Source of the DNA: JAQGMJ01 sp036271855
GTDB taxonomy: Bacteria; Pseudomonadota; Gammaproteobacteria; Burkholderiales; JAEUOS01
Direction: 5' to 3'
Assembly (NCBI GenBank): GCA_036271855.1
Contig: DATAZV010000344.1
Span: 1 to 6,146, forward strand
Length of the DNA: 6,146 nucleotides
A program made the position numbers and the translations under genes. Below the pieces are notes generated by a model that saw only the letters and a list, made by a program, of their open reading frames with translations, searched no databases and was not told where the DNA came from. This document shows, piece by piece, positions 1 to 5,573 of the stretch; positions within the stretch are counted from its first letter, which is position 1; each line of letters starts with the position of its first letter.

Positions 1-560
1 GCGTAGGCGGGGCCGCCGGGGGTTTGCGCGTCGCGGCGGCGGCGCGCGACGCCGCGGGCGTAGGTGTCCATCCAGCCTTCGACCACGCGCCGCGGCCCCA
101 GGTGGGCGACCAGGCGCGACTCTTCCCTGGCGTGGGCGAAGGCTTCGAGCGGGCCGCGGTTGTCCTGCGGGCCGATCATCACGAAGGGTTGGCCGGGCGT
201 ATGGAAGGAGTGCAGGTCGAGCAGCACGTCGGCGGCGGCCAGCAGCGGGCACAGGGCGTTGGCGACATGGTCTTCGAAGTCCTGCGGCTTGGCGCTGACT
301 TCGAGATTGCGGTTCAGGTTGCGGTCGCCCTGGCGCTGGCCCTTGCGGTAGGCCAGCGGGTTGACGATGGGCACGAAGGTAACGCTGCCGCGGGTGATTG
401 TGAGCGTGCCGTCGTCGAGTTCGCCGAGGATGCGCTCGATGGCGCGGGTGCCGCAGACTTCGTTGCCGTGCACCGCGCCCAGCACGATCAGCTTGGGGCC
501 GGGGGCCAGGCCGGCGAACTGGTGGATGCGCAGCGAGGTGGGAAGGGCGTTTTCTGCCAT
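1..560 (-). CDS. Succinylglutamate desuccinylase/aspartoacylase-family zinc hydrolase, N-terminal part (3' end outside window)
   Basis: Seen: the frame opens with ATG at 560 and stays open for 186 codons to the window edge. The N-terminus is MAENALPTSLRIHQFAG. It carries the family's zinc site: H31 and E34 in VHGNEVCG, and H117 in LLDLHSFH. A substrate-binding segment, DRNLNRN (R80, N81, N83, R84), lies between them. Known: this M14-like family (AstE, aspartoacylase, ectoine-related DoeB) hydrolyses N-acyl amino acids or related amides in the cytoplasm with one Zn2+; the catalytic Glu lies near the C-terminus, outside this window. No signal peptide is seen. A weak GGAA-type ribosome site lies about 10 bases before the ATG. 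The gene follows the molybdenum hydroxylase operon on the same strand after a 127-bp gap with no clear terminator, so read-through is possible. The conserved motifs make the family secure, but the substrate is unknown and it should not be called AstE from this fragment. Confidence 0.85.
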   Translation of the reverse strand, partial: MAENALPTSLRIHQFAGLAPGPKLIVLGAVHGNEVCGTRAIERILGELDDGTLTITRGSVTFVPIVNPLAYRKGQRQGDRNLNRNLEVSAKPQDFEDHVANALCPLLAAADVLLDLHSFHTPGQPFVMIGPQDNRGPLEAFAHAREESRLVAHLGPRRVVEGWMDTYARGVARRRRDAQTPGGPAY

Positions 561-687
561 ATTGTTATTTCCGTTGATGCGGACTGGGACGCGGCTGTGG
601 CTGTCACGCCTGCGGCAGCGGTGGCGCCAGGGGTGTTACGGATTTTACCCCGTGGCTGGTGGCATTTTCATTTCAGGCTGCCCGCAC

Positions 688-2979
688 CTAAACGCCGATC
701 GCCGCCTTCATGCGCGCCGGCGACAAGGGCAGCTCGCGCATGCGCACGCCGGTGGCATCGGCCACCGCGTTGGCCAGGCAGGCGGCGGTCGGCCCCTGCG
801 AGGCTTCGCCGGTGCCCAGAAACGGCTGGCCGGGGCGCTCCATCACCTGGATGTCGATGCGCCCGGGTGCGTCGCCGAAACGCAATATCGGGTAGCTCGA
901 CCAGTCGCGGCTCAGGATGCGCGTGCCGGCGAAGCGCACCGCCTCGAACATGGTCCAGGAGAGGGACTGCACCACGCCACCCTCCACCTGGTTGCGGATG
1001 CCGTCCGGGTTCACCGCCTCGCCGCTGTCGACCGCGGCGTTCACCCGCAGCACGCGGATGCGCCCGCTTTCATGGTCCACTTCGACTTCCATGGCGAGTG
1101 CCAGGTAGGCGCCGAGATTCTTGTAGCGGGCGAAGGCGAAGCCGCGCCCGCGACCGCGTGCTTGTTGGTAAGCGGACCAGCCGAAGCGCGCGGCGGCTGC
1201 CTGGATCACCTCGCGCGCGCGCTTGTCTTCCATGTGGCGCAGGCGAAATTCCACCGGGTCGGCGCCGGCGGCGGTGGCCATCTCGTCCATGAAGCTCTCG
1301 AGGGAAAAGATGTTCATGTAGGCGCCCAGGCCGCGCATTGCCGAGACCCGCAGCGGCATCGCGGGAATGAAGTGGTGCACCACTTTCGAGTTGCGGAATT
1401 TGTACAGCGGCACGCTGTTGCGGTCGCCGCCGCCTTCGGGCTGGGGAATTTTTTGCGGCTTCGACGGCGTGAAGGGCGTGGCCAGGGTGGGGCCGGCGGC
1501 GAGGTCGCCGGCGCTGCCCGGGCGGGTGGAGTGGGTGTTGCTCCACACCTCATATTGCCACTCGGCAACGCTGCCGTCGGCAGCTAGCGTGGCGCGCGCC
1601 TGGCTGATCATCGCCGGGCCGTAGGGTTCGCTGGTGTGCTCGTCGACGCGCATCCACTGCACCCGCACCGGGCGCCCGGGCAGGGCGCGCGCCAGCAGCG
1701 CGGCGTCGCCGCCGGCGTCGTCCGCCGCGTTGTGGCCGTAGCAGCCCGAGCCTTCGGTGTGGATCACATGCACCCGCTCGGGCGGGAACTGCAGCAGGTC
1801 GCTGATCGCCTTGCGCAAAGGGAACGCGCCCTGGCCGTGGCTCCATACGGTCATCTTGTCGCCCTGTAGCCAGGCCACCGCGCAGGAGGGGCCGATCGAG
1901 CTGTGCATCTGGTAGGGGCGATGATAAGTGGCATTCACCGTGCGCACGCCGGTGCCGCCGTCATTGCGGATGTCGGAGATGGTTTCGTCTTCGCTCGGCA
2001 GGGCGCGCAGGGTGGCGTAGATGTTTTGCTGCGCGGGCAGGGCCGGGCCGTCGGTCCACTTGGCCGCGCGGCGCAGCGCATCGACGGCGACGATGGCCTG
2101 AAACTCTTTCGCGGCGATCACCGCCACGAAGCTGCCGTCGCGCACCACCTTCAGCACGCCGGGCAGGCGGCTGGCCGGCGCGCTGTCGAGCGACACCAGT
2201 TGCGCGCCGCGGCTAGGCGGGCGCAGCACGCGGCCGTGCACCATGCCGGGCAGGCGCATGTCCTGCACGTAGGCCGCGCCGCCGCTGACCTTGGCGGGAA
2301 TGTCGACGCGCGGCACCGGCTTGCCCATGTAGGCGTGGGTCTTGGGGTCGATCAGGCGCGAGGTGGGCGCGGCGCTGACGTGGAGGTTCTGTCCTGACAC
2401 CAGCGCGCCGTAGCCGATGCGTTTTCCGTCGGGCGCGCGCACTTCGCCGTGCTGGGCGACGAGTTGCGCGGCGGGCAGGTTCCATTGTGTCGCGGCCAGG
2501 CCGACCAGCAGCTCGCGCACTTGCGCGGCGGCGTGCAGGATGGCGGTGCCGCTGTCCTGCATCGAGTGGCTGCCGGCGGTGTAGCCCTCGTTGGCGGTGC
2601 GCTCGGTGTCGGCGGTGACGATGCCGATGCGGTTCCAGTCGACGCACAATTGCTCGGCGGCCACCTGCAGCAGCGCGGTGCGAATGCCCTGGCCGAGCTC
2701 GGCCTTGCCGGTGAACACGGTGGCGGCGCCGTTGGCGTCGATGCGGATCCAGGCGTCGAGCTCGGGCGTCTTTTTCAGGCTGCCTGGCAGGGCGGAAGCC
2801 TTGCCGTCGGCCGGCTTGGTGTCGCCGCCGGACTCGGACTTGTCCTGCGCGAGGGCGCGCGCGGCGAGCGAAAAGCTCAGCACCAGCGCGCCGCCGCCGG
2901 CGATGAACTGGCGCCGCGTCACGGCCAGGCCGGCGTCTGCCGTCTTGGCGCCGTCGATGTCTTCAACCGGTGCGGACAT
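688..2979 (-). CDS. Molybdopterin-binding subunit of a periplasmic xanthine dehydrogenase-family hydroxylase (IorB/NicB-like)
   Basis: Seen: 763 residues. The N-terminus has a twin-arginine motif (TRRQFIAGGG, R22-R23), a hydrophobic stretch and a likely cleavage after ARALA near residue 44, so Tat export of the folded enzyme is expected. Family landmarks in order: GKAELGQG (91-98), QMHSSIGPSC (357-366), GCYGHN (412-417), SAMRGLGAY (546-554), IRNQVEGG (661-668) and LGTGEASQGP (721-730), whose E725 matches the catalytic base glutamate of molybdenum hydroxylases. Known: this subunit carries the Mo cofactor that hydroxylates N-heterocycles or oxidises aldehydes using water oxygen. The GCYG segment and overall layout resemble the Mo domain of nicotinate dehydrogenase NicB, but here the cytochrome part is a separate gene. 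The start at 2979 is fixed by a strong AAGGAGG site and overlaps the Fe-S gene by 17 bp. Stop is TAG at 688-690. The substrate (nicotinate, isoquinoline, aldehyde or other) cannot be assigned. Confidence 0.93.
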   Translation of the reverse strand: MSAPVEDIDGAKTADAGLAVTRRQFIAGGGALVLSFSLAARALAQDKSESGGDTKPADGKASALPGSLKKTPELDAWIRIDANGAATVFTGKAELGQGIRTALLQVAAEQLCVDWNRIGIVTADTERTANEGYTAGSHSMQDSGTAILHAAAQVRELLVGLAATQWNLPAAQLVAQHGEVRAPDGKRIGYGALVSGQNLHVSAAPTSRLIDPKTHAYMGKPVPRVDIPAKVSGGAAYVQDMRLPGMVHGRVLRPPSRGAQLVSLDSAPASRLPGVLKVVRDGSFVAVIAAKEFQAIVAVDALRRAAKWTDGPALPAQQNIYATLRALPSEDETISDIRNDGGTGVRTVNATYHRPYQMHSSIGPSCAVAWLQGDKMTVWSHGQGAFPLRKAISDLLQFPPERVHVIHTEGSGCYGHNAADDAGGDAALLARALPGRPVRVQWMRVDEHTSEPYGPAMISQARATLAADGSVAEWQYEVWSNTHSTRPGSAGDLAAGPTLATPFTPSKPQKIPQPEGGGDRNSVPLYKFRNSKVVHHFIPAMPLRVSAMRGLGAYMNIFSLESFMDEMATAAGADPVEFRLRHMEDKRAREVIQAAAARFGWSAYQQARGRGRGFAFARYKNLGAYLALAMEVEVDHESGRIRVLRVNAAVDSGEAVNPDGIRNQVEGGVVQSLSWTMFEAVRFAGTRILSRDWSSYPILRFGDAPGRIDIQVMERPGQPFLGTGEASQGPTAACLANAVADATGVRMRELPLSPARMKAAIGV

Positions 2980-3466
2980 TGCCGGCCTCCTTCAGGTCGA
3001 CGCCGGCGCTCTTGATCGCATCGGCGGCACGGTCCACCGCGCGCAGGATGCGCATGTGGGTGCCGCAACGGCACAGGTTCGGGCTCATGGCGTCGCGCAC
3101 CTGGGTCGGCGTCGGCGAAGGGTTTTGTTCCAGCAGCGCCTGCGCGCGCATCACCATGCCGGCGATGCAGTAGCCGCATTGCGCCGCCTGTTCCTCGATG
3201 AAGGCGCGCTGCACCACGCCGGGCTTTTCCGCGCTGCCCAGCCCCTCGACGGTCTTGATGCGCCGTCCCGGCAACAGCGACACCGGCGTCAGGCAGGAGA
3301 ACACCGCCGCGCCGTCGACCATCACGGTGCAGGCGCCGCACTGGCCCATGCCGCAGCCGTATTTGGCGCCGTTGAGTTGCAGCTCGTCGCGCAGCACGTA
3401 GAGCAGCGGCGTGGCGGGGTCGGCGTCGACCTGGTGGTCGCGGCCGTTGACGTTGAGGGTGATCAT
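2963..3466 (-). CDS. [2Fe-2S] subunit of the molybdenum hydroxylase (IorA/NicA-like)
   Basis: Seen: 167 residues starting MITLNVNGRDHQ. An N-terminal plant-type ferredoxin domain has C38, C43 and C46 (GCGMGQCGAC) and C58 (FSC). A C-terminal helical domain has C97 and C100 (QCGYC) and C132 and C134 (NLCRCGT). All eight cysteines for two [2Fe-2S] clusters are present. Known: this is the small electron-transfer subunit of the xanthine dehydrogenase family, passing electrons from the Mo centre to the next carrier. Its length is typical of the IorA group. The ATG at 3466 shares ATGA with the stop of the cytochrome gene, and its end overlaps the Mo gene by 17 bp, which points to coupled translation and stoichiometric assembly. 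The frame stays open upstream to 3763, but the added part is arginine-rich low-complexity sequence antisense-free of family motifs and lies within the cytochrome gene, so the longer start is rejected. There is no signal peptide; export probably depends on the Tat signal of its partner. Confidence 0.97.
   Translation of the reverse strand: MITLNVNGRDHQVDADPATPLLYVLRDELQLNGAKYGCGMGQCGACTVMVDGAAVFSCLTPVSLLPGRRIKTVEGLGSAEKPGVVQRAFIEEQAAQCGYCIAGMVMRAQALLEQNPSPTPTQVRDAMSPNLCRCGTHMRILRAVDRAADAIKSAGVDLKEAGNVRTG
2986..2992 (-). promoter_or_regulatory. Strong ribosome binding site for the molybdopterin subunit
   Basis: The minus strand reads AAGGAGG, a full match to the anti-Shine-Dalgarno core, six bases before the ATG at 2979. 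It lies inside the end of the upstream Fe-S gene, settles the start of the Mo subunit and suggests high translation of the large subunit despite the 17-bp gene overlap. Confidence 0.85.
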
Positions 3467-4794
3467 CTGGCGCTCGCTTGGCTGAGTTTGGCCTGCTCTT
3501 CGCGGACCTTTTTGGCCGCGCCGGCAACGTCTTTCCACGCCGGCTTGCCGGCGAAGTGCTCGCGCAGGTAGGCGGCCAGGTCGGCCAACTGGGCGTCGGT
3601 GATGGCGGCGCCGAAGGCCGGCATCCAGGCGCCGCGTTCGCCGGCGGCGGGGGTGAGGCCGTTGCGCACGATCTGCACCAGGTTGGCGGGGGTGGGCATG
3701 GCGACGGCGGTGGAAAGCGAAAGGTCGAGCGCGCCGTTGCCGCGGCGCCCGCCGTCGTGGCAACTGGCGCAGGCGCCGGCGTAGATCACCTGGCCGCGTG
3801 CCACCGTTTGGGCGTCGCCGCTGCTGCCTTCAGCGGCGCGGGCTTTGGCGATTGGCGCAGGCTGTGCGCTGAGTGAGGCGATGTAGACGGCAATCGCGCG
3901 CACGTCGTCATCCGGCACGCGCGAGAGATTGCTCACCACTTCGGCCATCGGCCCGCCGGCCAGGCCATGCGCGTCTTCGCTGCCGCGCCGCAGGTAGGTG
4001 TAGACCTGCTCGCTGGTCCAGGGCGTGGGCGCGGCGGAAGACCGGTTCAGTGCCGGCGGGTGCCAGCCGTCGGCCTCACCGCCGGCATAGGGCAGGGCCT
4101 TTTTTTCCGCGCCCAGCAGGTTGCGCGGGGTGTGGCAGGCGCTGCAATGGGCCAGCGCCTCGGCGAGGTAGGCGCCGCGGTTCCACTGCGCGCTTTGCCC
4201 GGGCACCGGCTGCAGCACACCGTCTTTCAGGTAGAGCGCGTTCCACAGCGCCACGCTGCCGCGCACGCTGACCGGAAAGGGCAGGTGGTTGCGCGGCACT
4301 TGTACCTGCACCGGCGCGCGCGTCATCAGGAAGGCGTAGATCGCCTGCACGTCGGCGGGGGTGGCCAGCGCGAAGTGGTCGTAGGGAAACACCGGGTAGA
4401 GGTGGCGGCCGTCGCGCGCGATGCCTTCGTGCATGGCGCGCAGGAAGTCCGCGCTGCTGTAGCGGCCGATGCCGGTCTCGGGGTCGGGCGTGATGTTGGT
4501 GGCGTAGATGGTGCCGAAGGGCGTGGCCAGCGGCCGGCCGCCGGCGTAAGACTTGCCGTGCTCGGCGGTGTGGCAGGAGGCGCAGTTGCCGATGGCCGCC
4601 AGGGTGGCGCCCTTGCGCACCAGCGCGTCGTCGATGCTGAGCGGGCTGACCGGGGTCACGTGGGCGCCCTCAGCCCCCGGCGCGGCGCAGCCCGGCACGC
4701 TTGCCACCAACGCGGCGCAGCCGAAGGCAAACGCGGCGGTGCGCAGGCCGGCGCGGCCAAGCTTGCTGCGAGGGGAAAGTAGGGGAAACGGCAT
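3463..4794 (-). CDS. Triheme cytochrome c electron-acceptor subunit
   Basis: Seen: 443 residues from ATG at 4794. The N-terminus has basic residues, a hydrophobic segment and SVPGC (C36), so it is either a Sec-exported lipoprotein or a cleaved soluble or anchored form. Three c-type heme motifs follow: CASCH (71-75), CSACH (217-221) and CASCH (342-346). Likely sixth-ligand methionines are M283 (GGPMAEVV) for heme 2 and M391 (AWMPAFG) for heme 3; the heme 1 ligand is unclear. Known: such triheme subunits (alcohol dehydrogenase and gluconate 2-dehydrogenase cytochromes, the C-terminal part of NicB) take electrons from a periplasmic dehydrogenase to the quinone pool or an oxidase. Being first in the operon and sharing ATGA with the Fe-S gene, it is most likely the acceptor for this molybdenum hydroxylase. 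A TTG at 4809 in the same frame would add five residues; ATG is preferred, though neither start has a good ribosome site. Confidence 0.93.
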   Translation of the reverse strand: MPFPLLSPRSKLGRAGLRTAAFAFGCAALVASVPGCAAPGAEGAHVTPVSPLSIDDALVRKGATLAAIGNCASCHTAEHGKSYAGGRPLATPFGTIYATNITPDPETGIGRYSSADFLRAMHEGIARDGRHLYPVFPYDHFALATPADVQAIYAFLMTRAPVQVQVPRNHLPFPVSVRGSVALWNALYLKDGVLQPVPGQSAQWNRGAYLAEALAHCSACHTPRNLLGAEKKALPYAGGEADGWHPPALNRSSAAPTPWTSEQVYTYLRRGSEDAHGLAGGPMAEVVSNLSRVPDDDVRAIAVYIASLSAQPAPIAKARAAEGSSGDAQTVARGQVIYAGACASCHDGGRRGNGALDLSLSTAVAMPTPANLVQIVRNGLTPAAGERGAWMPAFGAAITDAQLADLAAYLREHFAGKPAWKDVAGAAKKVREEQAKLSQASAR

Positions 4795-4843
4795 GGTGGC
4801 TGTCCGCAAGCAGCGCCCGCAATCGAGCGCGCGTACAGCCTAG

Positions 4844-4859
4844 GCCGGCTTGGGCCGGC
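4844..4859. repeat. GC-rich hairpin and short tandem repeat upstream of the cytochrome operon
   Basis: GCCGGC at 4844-4849 and again at 4854-4859 is self-complementary and can form a 6-bp stem with a 4-base loop. The same bases form two 10-bp tandem units (4841-4850 and 4851-4860) that differ at one position. It sits in the 105-bp gap between the lipocalin-like gene and the cytochrome gene. No T-run follows on the minus strand, so it is not a standard terminator; an attenuating or mRNA-processing role is possible but unsupported. Confidence 0.3.
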
Positions 4860-4899
4860 TGGCTATCGGTAGCTGTCCTACACGAACAGCGCCGGTCGC

Positions 4900-5382
4900 C
4901 TAGGCGGGCACGCCCGCCGGGCGGGTGCGCCTGCGGCGCCAGACCAGCTTCATCACCGTGACGGTGCCGTTTTGCATTTGCGGCGGGGTGCGCAGGGTCA
5001 GGCTTTCTTCCTCTCCCTGGCCCTCGCGGGTGTAAAAGCGCTTGAGATCGGTGCCGACCCAATTGGGGTAGGTGGAAACGTCGACATGGTGGATCACCCG
5101 TTCGCCATCCACCGAGTAGTGGCCGGCGTAGCCGATGGAGGAGCCGTAGGCGACGGCGCGCTGCTCGGCCGGGGCGGCCTGGCGGTCGCCGTCGATGCGC
5201 TTGCGGCCGTCGTGGGTGATCAGCGCCACCATGCGGCTGTCGGCGCCGTAGACGATCAGGCCGTCGGGCTTTTCGCCGTAGAGGTCGAACAGGCGATGGC
5301 CCGCTTCGTCGATGGCGTAGGCCTCGTCGAGATACCAGGTGCCGAGAATGAAGGCGGGCGGGGTGGGCGAGGTGACGATCAT
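4900..5382 (-). CDS. Lipocalin-like domain protein
   Basis: Seen: 160 residues with no signal peptide or membrane segment, so probably cytoplasmic. The pattern fits the small bacterial lipocalin-like family (Pfam Lipocalin_5 type): GTWYLDE (14-20) at the start of the barrel, YGEKPDGLIVYGADSRM (35-51), GYAGHYSVDGERVIHHV (84-100) and STYPNWVGTDLKRFY (103-117), followed by SLTLRTPP (127-134). The C-terminus ends in an arginine cluster (RRRRTR, 149-154). Known: these proteins are predicted to form a beta-barrel that binds a small hydrophobic ligand; most have no proven function, and they often lie beside catabolic or redox genes in Proteobacteria. The ATG at 5382 has no obvious ribosome site, and no better in-frame start was found upstream. 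It is 105 bp upstream of the cytochrome gene on the same strand, so it may be the first gene of the hydroxylase operon. Family assignment is fairly secure from memory of the motifs; the role is unknown. Confidence 0.83.
   Translation of the reverse strand: MIVTSPTPPAFILGTWYLDEAYAIDEAGHRLFDLYGEKPDGLIVYGADSRMVALITHDGRKRIDGDRQAAPAEQRAVAYGSSIGYAGHYSVDGERVIHHVDVSTYPNWVGTDLKRFYTREGQGEEESLTLRTPPQMQNGTVTVMKLVWRRRRTRPAGVPA
4903..4918 (-). repeat. GC-rich inverted repeat at the 3' end of the lipocalin-like gene
   Basis: GGCGGGC (4903-4909) and GCCCGCC (4912-4918) are a perfect 7-bp inverted repeat around a 2-base centre, just inside the last codons before the TAG at 4900-4902. On the minus-strand transcript it could fold into a tight hairpin ending next to the stop codon. 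There is no T-run after it, so an intrinsic terminator is not supported; it may protect the mRNA end or be a chance product of high GC. Confidence 0.3.
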
Positions 5383-5417
5383 GAGGGCGCCGCGGTTCTT
5401 GGGAAAGCAGAGAGTAA

Positions 5418-5446
5418 ATCATAACGGCGCGCGGCAGTTTGGTTCA
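5418..5446 (-). promoter_or_regulatory. Candidate promoter for the lipocalin-like gene and perhaps the hydroxylase operon
   Basis: The minus strand reads TATGAT at 5423-5418, five of six matches to the sigma-70 -10 box. At 17-bp spacing the -35 position (5446-5441) reads TGAACC, only three of six, so the promoter would be weak or activator-dependent. A start near 5411 would give a leader of about 28 bases before the ATG at 5382. No other good -10 box was found in this direction within the gap. Confidence 0.4.
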
Positions 5447-5477
5447 CGGCGCGCGCCTTATGCGCCGCATGCGTCAC

Positions 5478-5489
5478 TTGTCCGGACAA
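5478..5489. promoter_or_regulatory. Perfect 12-bp palindrome, probable operator
   Basis: TTGTCCGGACAA is an exact palindrome in the 191-bp gap between the divergent lipocalin-like and Bug genes. Its form, TTGT-N4-ACAA, resembles operators of FadR/FCD-type GntR regulators, which often control carboxylate uptake and catabolism genes; that link is inference from the motif alone. Its left half is also the best -35 box for the Bug gene, so a bound protein would block RNA polymerase. No regulator gene is in the window. Confidence 0.55.
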
Positions 5490-5506
5490 AGCGGATGCGT
5501 TATCGT
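5478..5506 (+). promoter_or_regulatory. Candidate sigma-70 promoter for the Bug receptor gene
   Basis: TTGTCC (5478-5483, four of six to TTGACA) and TATCGT (5501-5506, four of six to TATAAT) are separated by exactly 17 bp. A start near 5513 would give a leader of about 60 bases. The -35 box is the left half of the 12-bp palindrome, which supports repression by steric block. The box matches are only moderate. Confidence 0.42.
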
Positions 5507-5516
5507 AGCCGCCGAT

Positions 5517-5549
5517 GCAGCGCGCACCGTGAACGAATTGACGCGCTGC
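5517..5549 (+). repeat. Leader hairpin upstream of the Bug gene
   Basis: GCAGCGCG (5517-5524) and CGCGCTGC (5542-5549) are perfect 8-bp complements with a 17-base loop. If transcription starts near 5513, the stem would form at the very 5' end of the mRNA and end about 12 bases before the ribosome site. It could stabilise the transcript; there is no T-run to make it a terminator. Its left arm overlaps the right arm of the larger inverted repeat. Confidence 0.4.
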
Positions 5550-5561
5550 CGATAAAACCAG

Positions 5562-5567
5562 AAGGAG
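5562..5567 (+). promoter_or_regulatory. Ribosome binding site for the Bug gene
   Basis: AAGGAG lies six bases before the ATG at 5574. It is the only strong ribosome site in this gap on the plus strand and fixes the start. Confidence 0.8.
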
Positions 5568-5573
5568 TTCCAG

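Larger units (their letters stand above)
5442..5534. repeat. Imperfect 15-bp inverted repeat bracketing the divergent control region
   Basis: GTTCACGGCGCGCGC (5442-5456) and GCGCGCACCGTGAAC (5520-5534) are reverse complements except at one position. The centre of symmetry, about 5488, is within five bases of the centre of the TTGTCCGGACAA palindrome. The left arm overlaps the weak minus-strand -35 box; the right arm lies just after the predicted plus-strand start. The arrangement could hold two binding sites for one regulator with looping. High GC makes partial matches common, but the GTTCACGG/CCGTGAAC half is not simple GC sequence. Confidence 0.5.

Noticed and set aside
630..651. Inverted repeat GGGGT/ACCCC after the Mo-subunit gene as a terminator
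   Set aside because: The stem is only about five or six pairs around a 10-12 base loop and no T-run follows on the minus strand.
24..1292. Long plus-strand open frame (422 codons) and a second at 361-1587
   Set aside because: They lie antisense to the hydrolase and Mo-subunit genes, have arginine- and alanine-rich composition typical of the reverse frames of GC-rich genes, and show no family motifs.
2591..3571. Plus-strand open frames over the Fe-S and cytochrome genes, also 3967-4782
   Set aside because: The opposite strand carries clear cysteine clusters and heme motifs in these stretches; the plus frames are low-complexity shadows.
3467..3763. Extended start for the Fe-S subunit, adding 99 residues
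   Set aside because: The added sequence is arginine-rich and inside the cytochrome gene, and the family begins at the ferredoxin domain; the ATGA overlap at 3463-3466 supports the short form.
4795..4899. A separate promoter for the cytochrome operon
   Set aside because: No pair of sigma-70 boxes with acceptable spacing and no sigma-54 site was seen; transcription from upstream of the lipocalin-like gene is as likely.
4670..5422. 250-codon minus-strand frame overlapping the lipocalin-like gene
   Set aside because: It is arginine-rich, runs into the cytochrome gene in another frame and has no recognisable motif, whereas the alternative frame matches a known family.
5538..5556. TTGACG followed by GATAAA as a promoter of the Bug gene
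   Set aside because: The boxes are only 7 bp apart, far from the 16-18 bp needed, and no -10 box is found at the correct distance.
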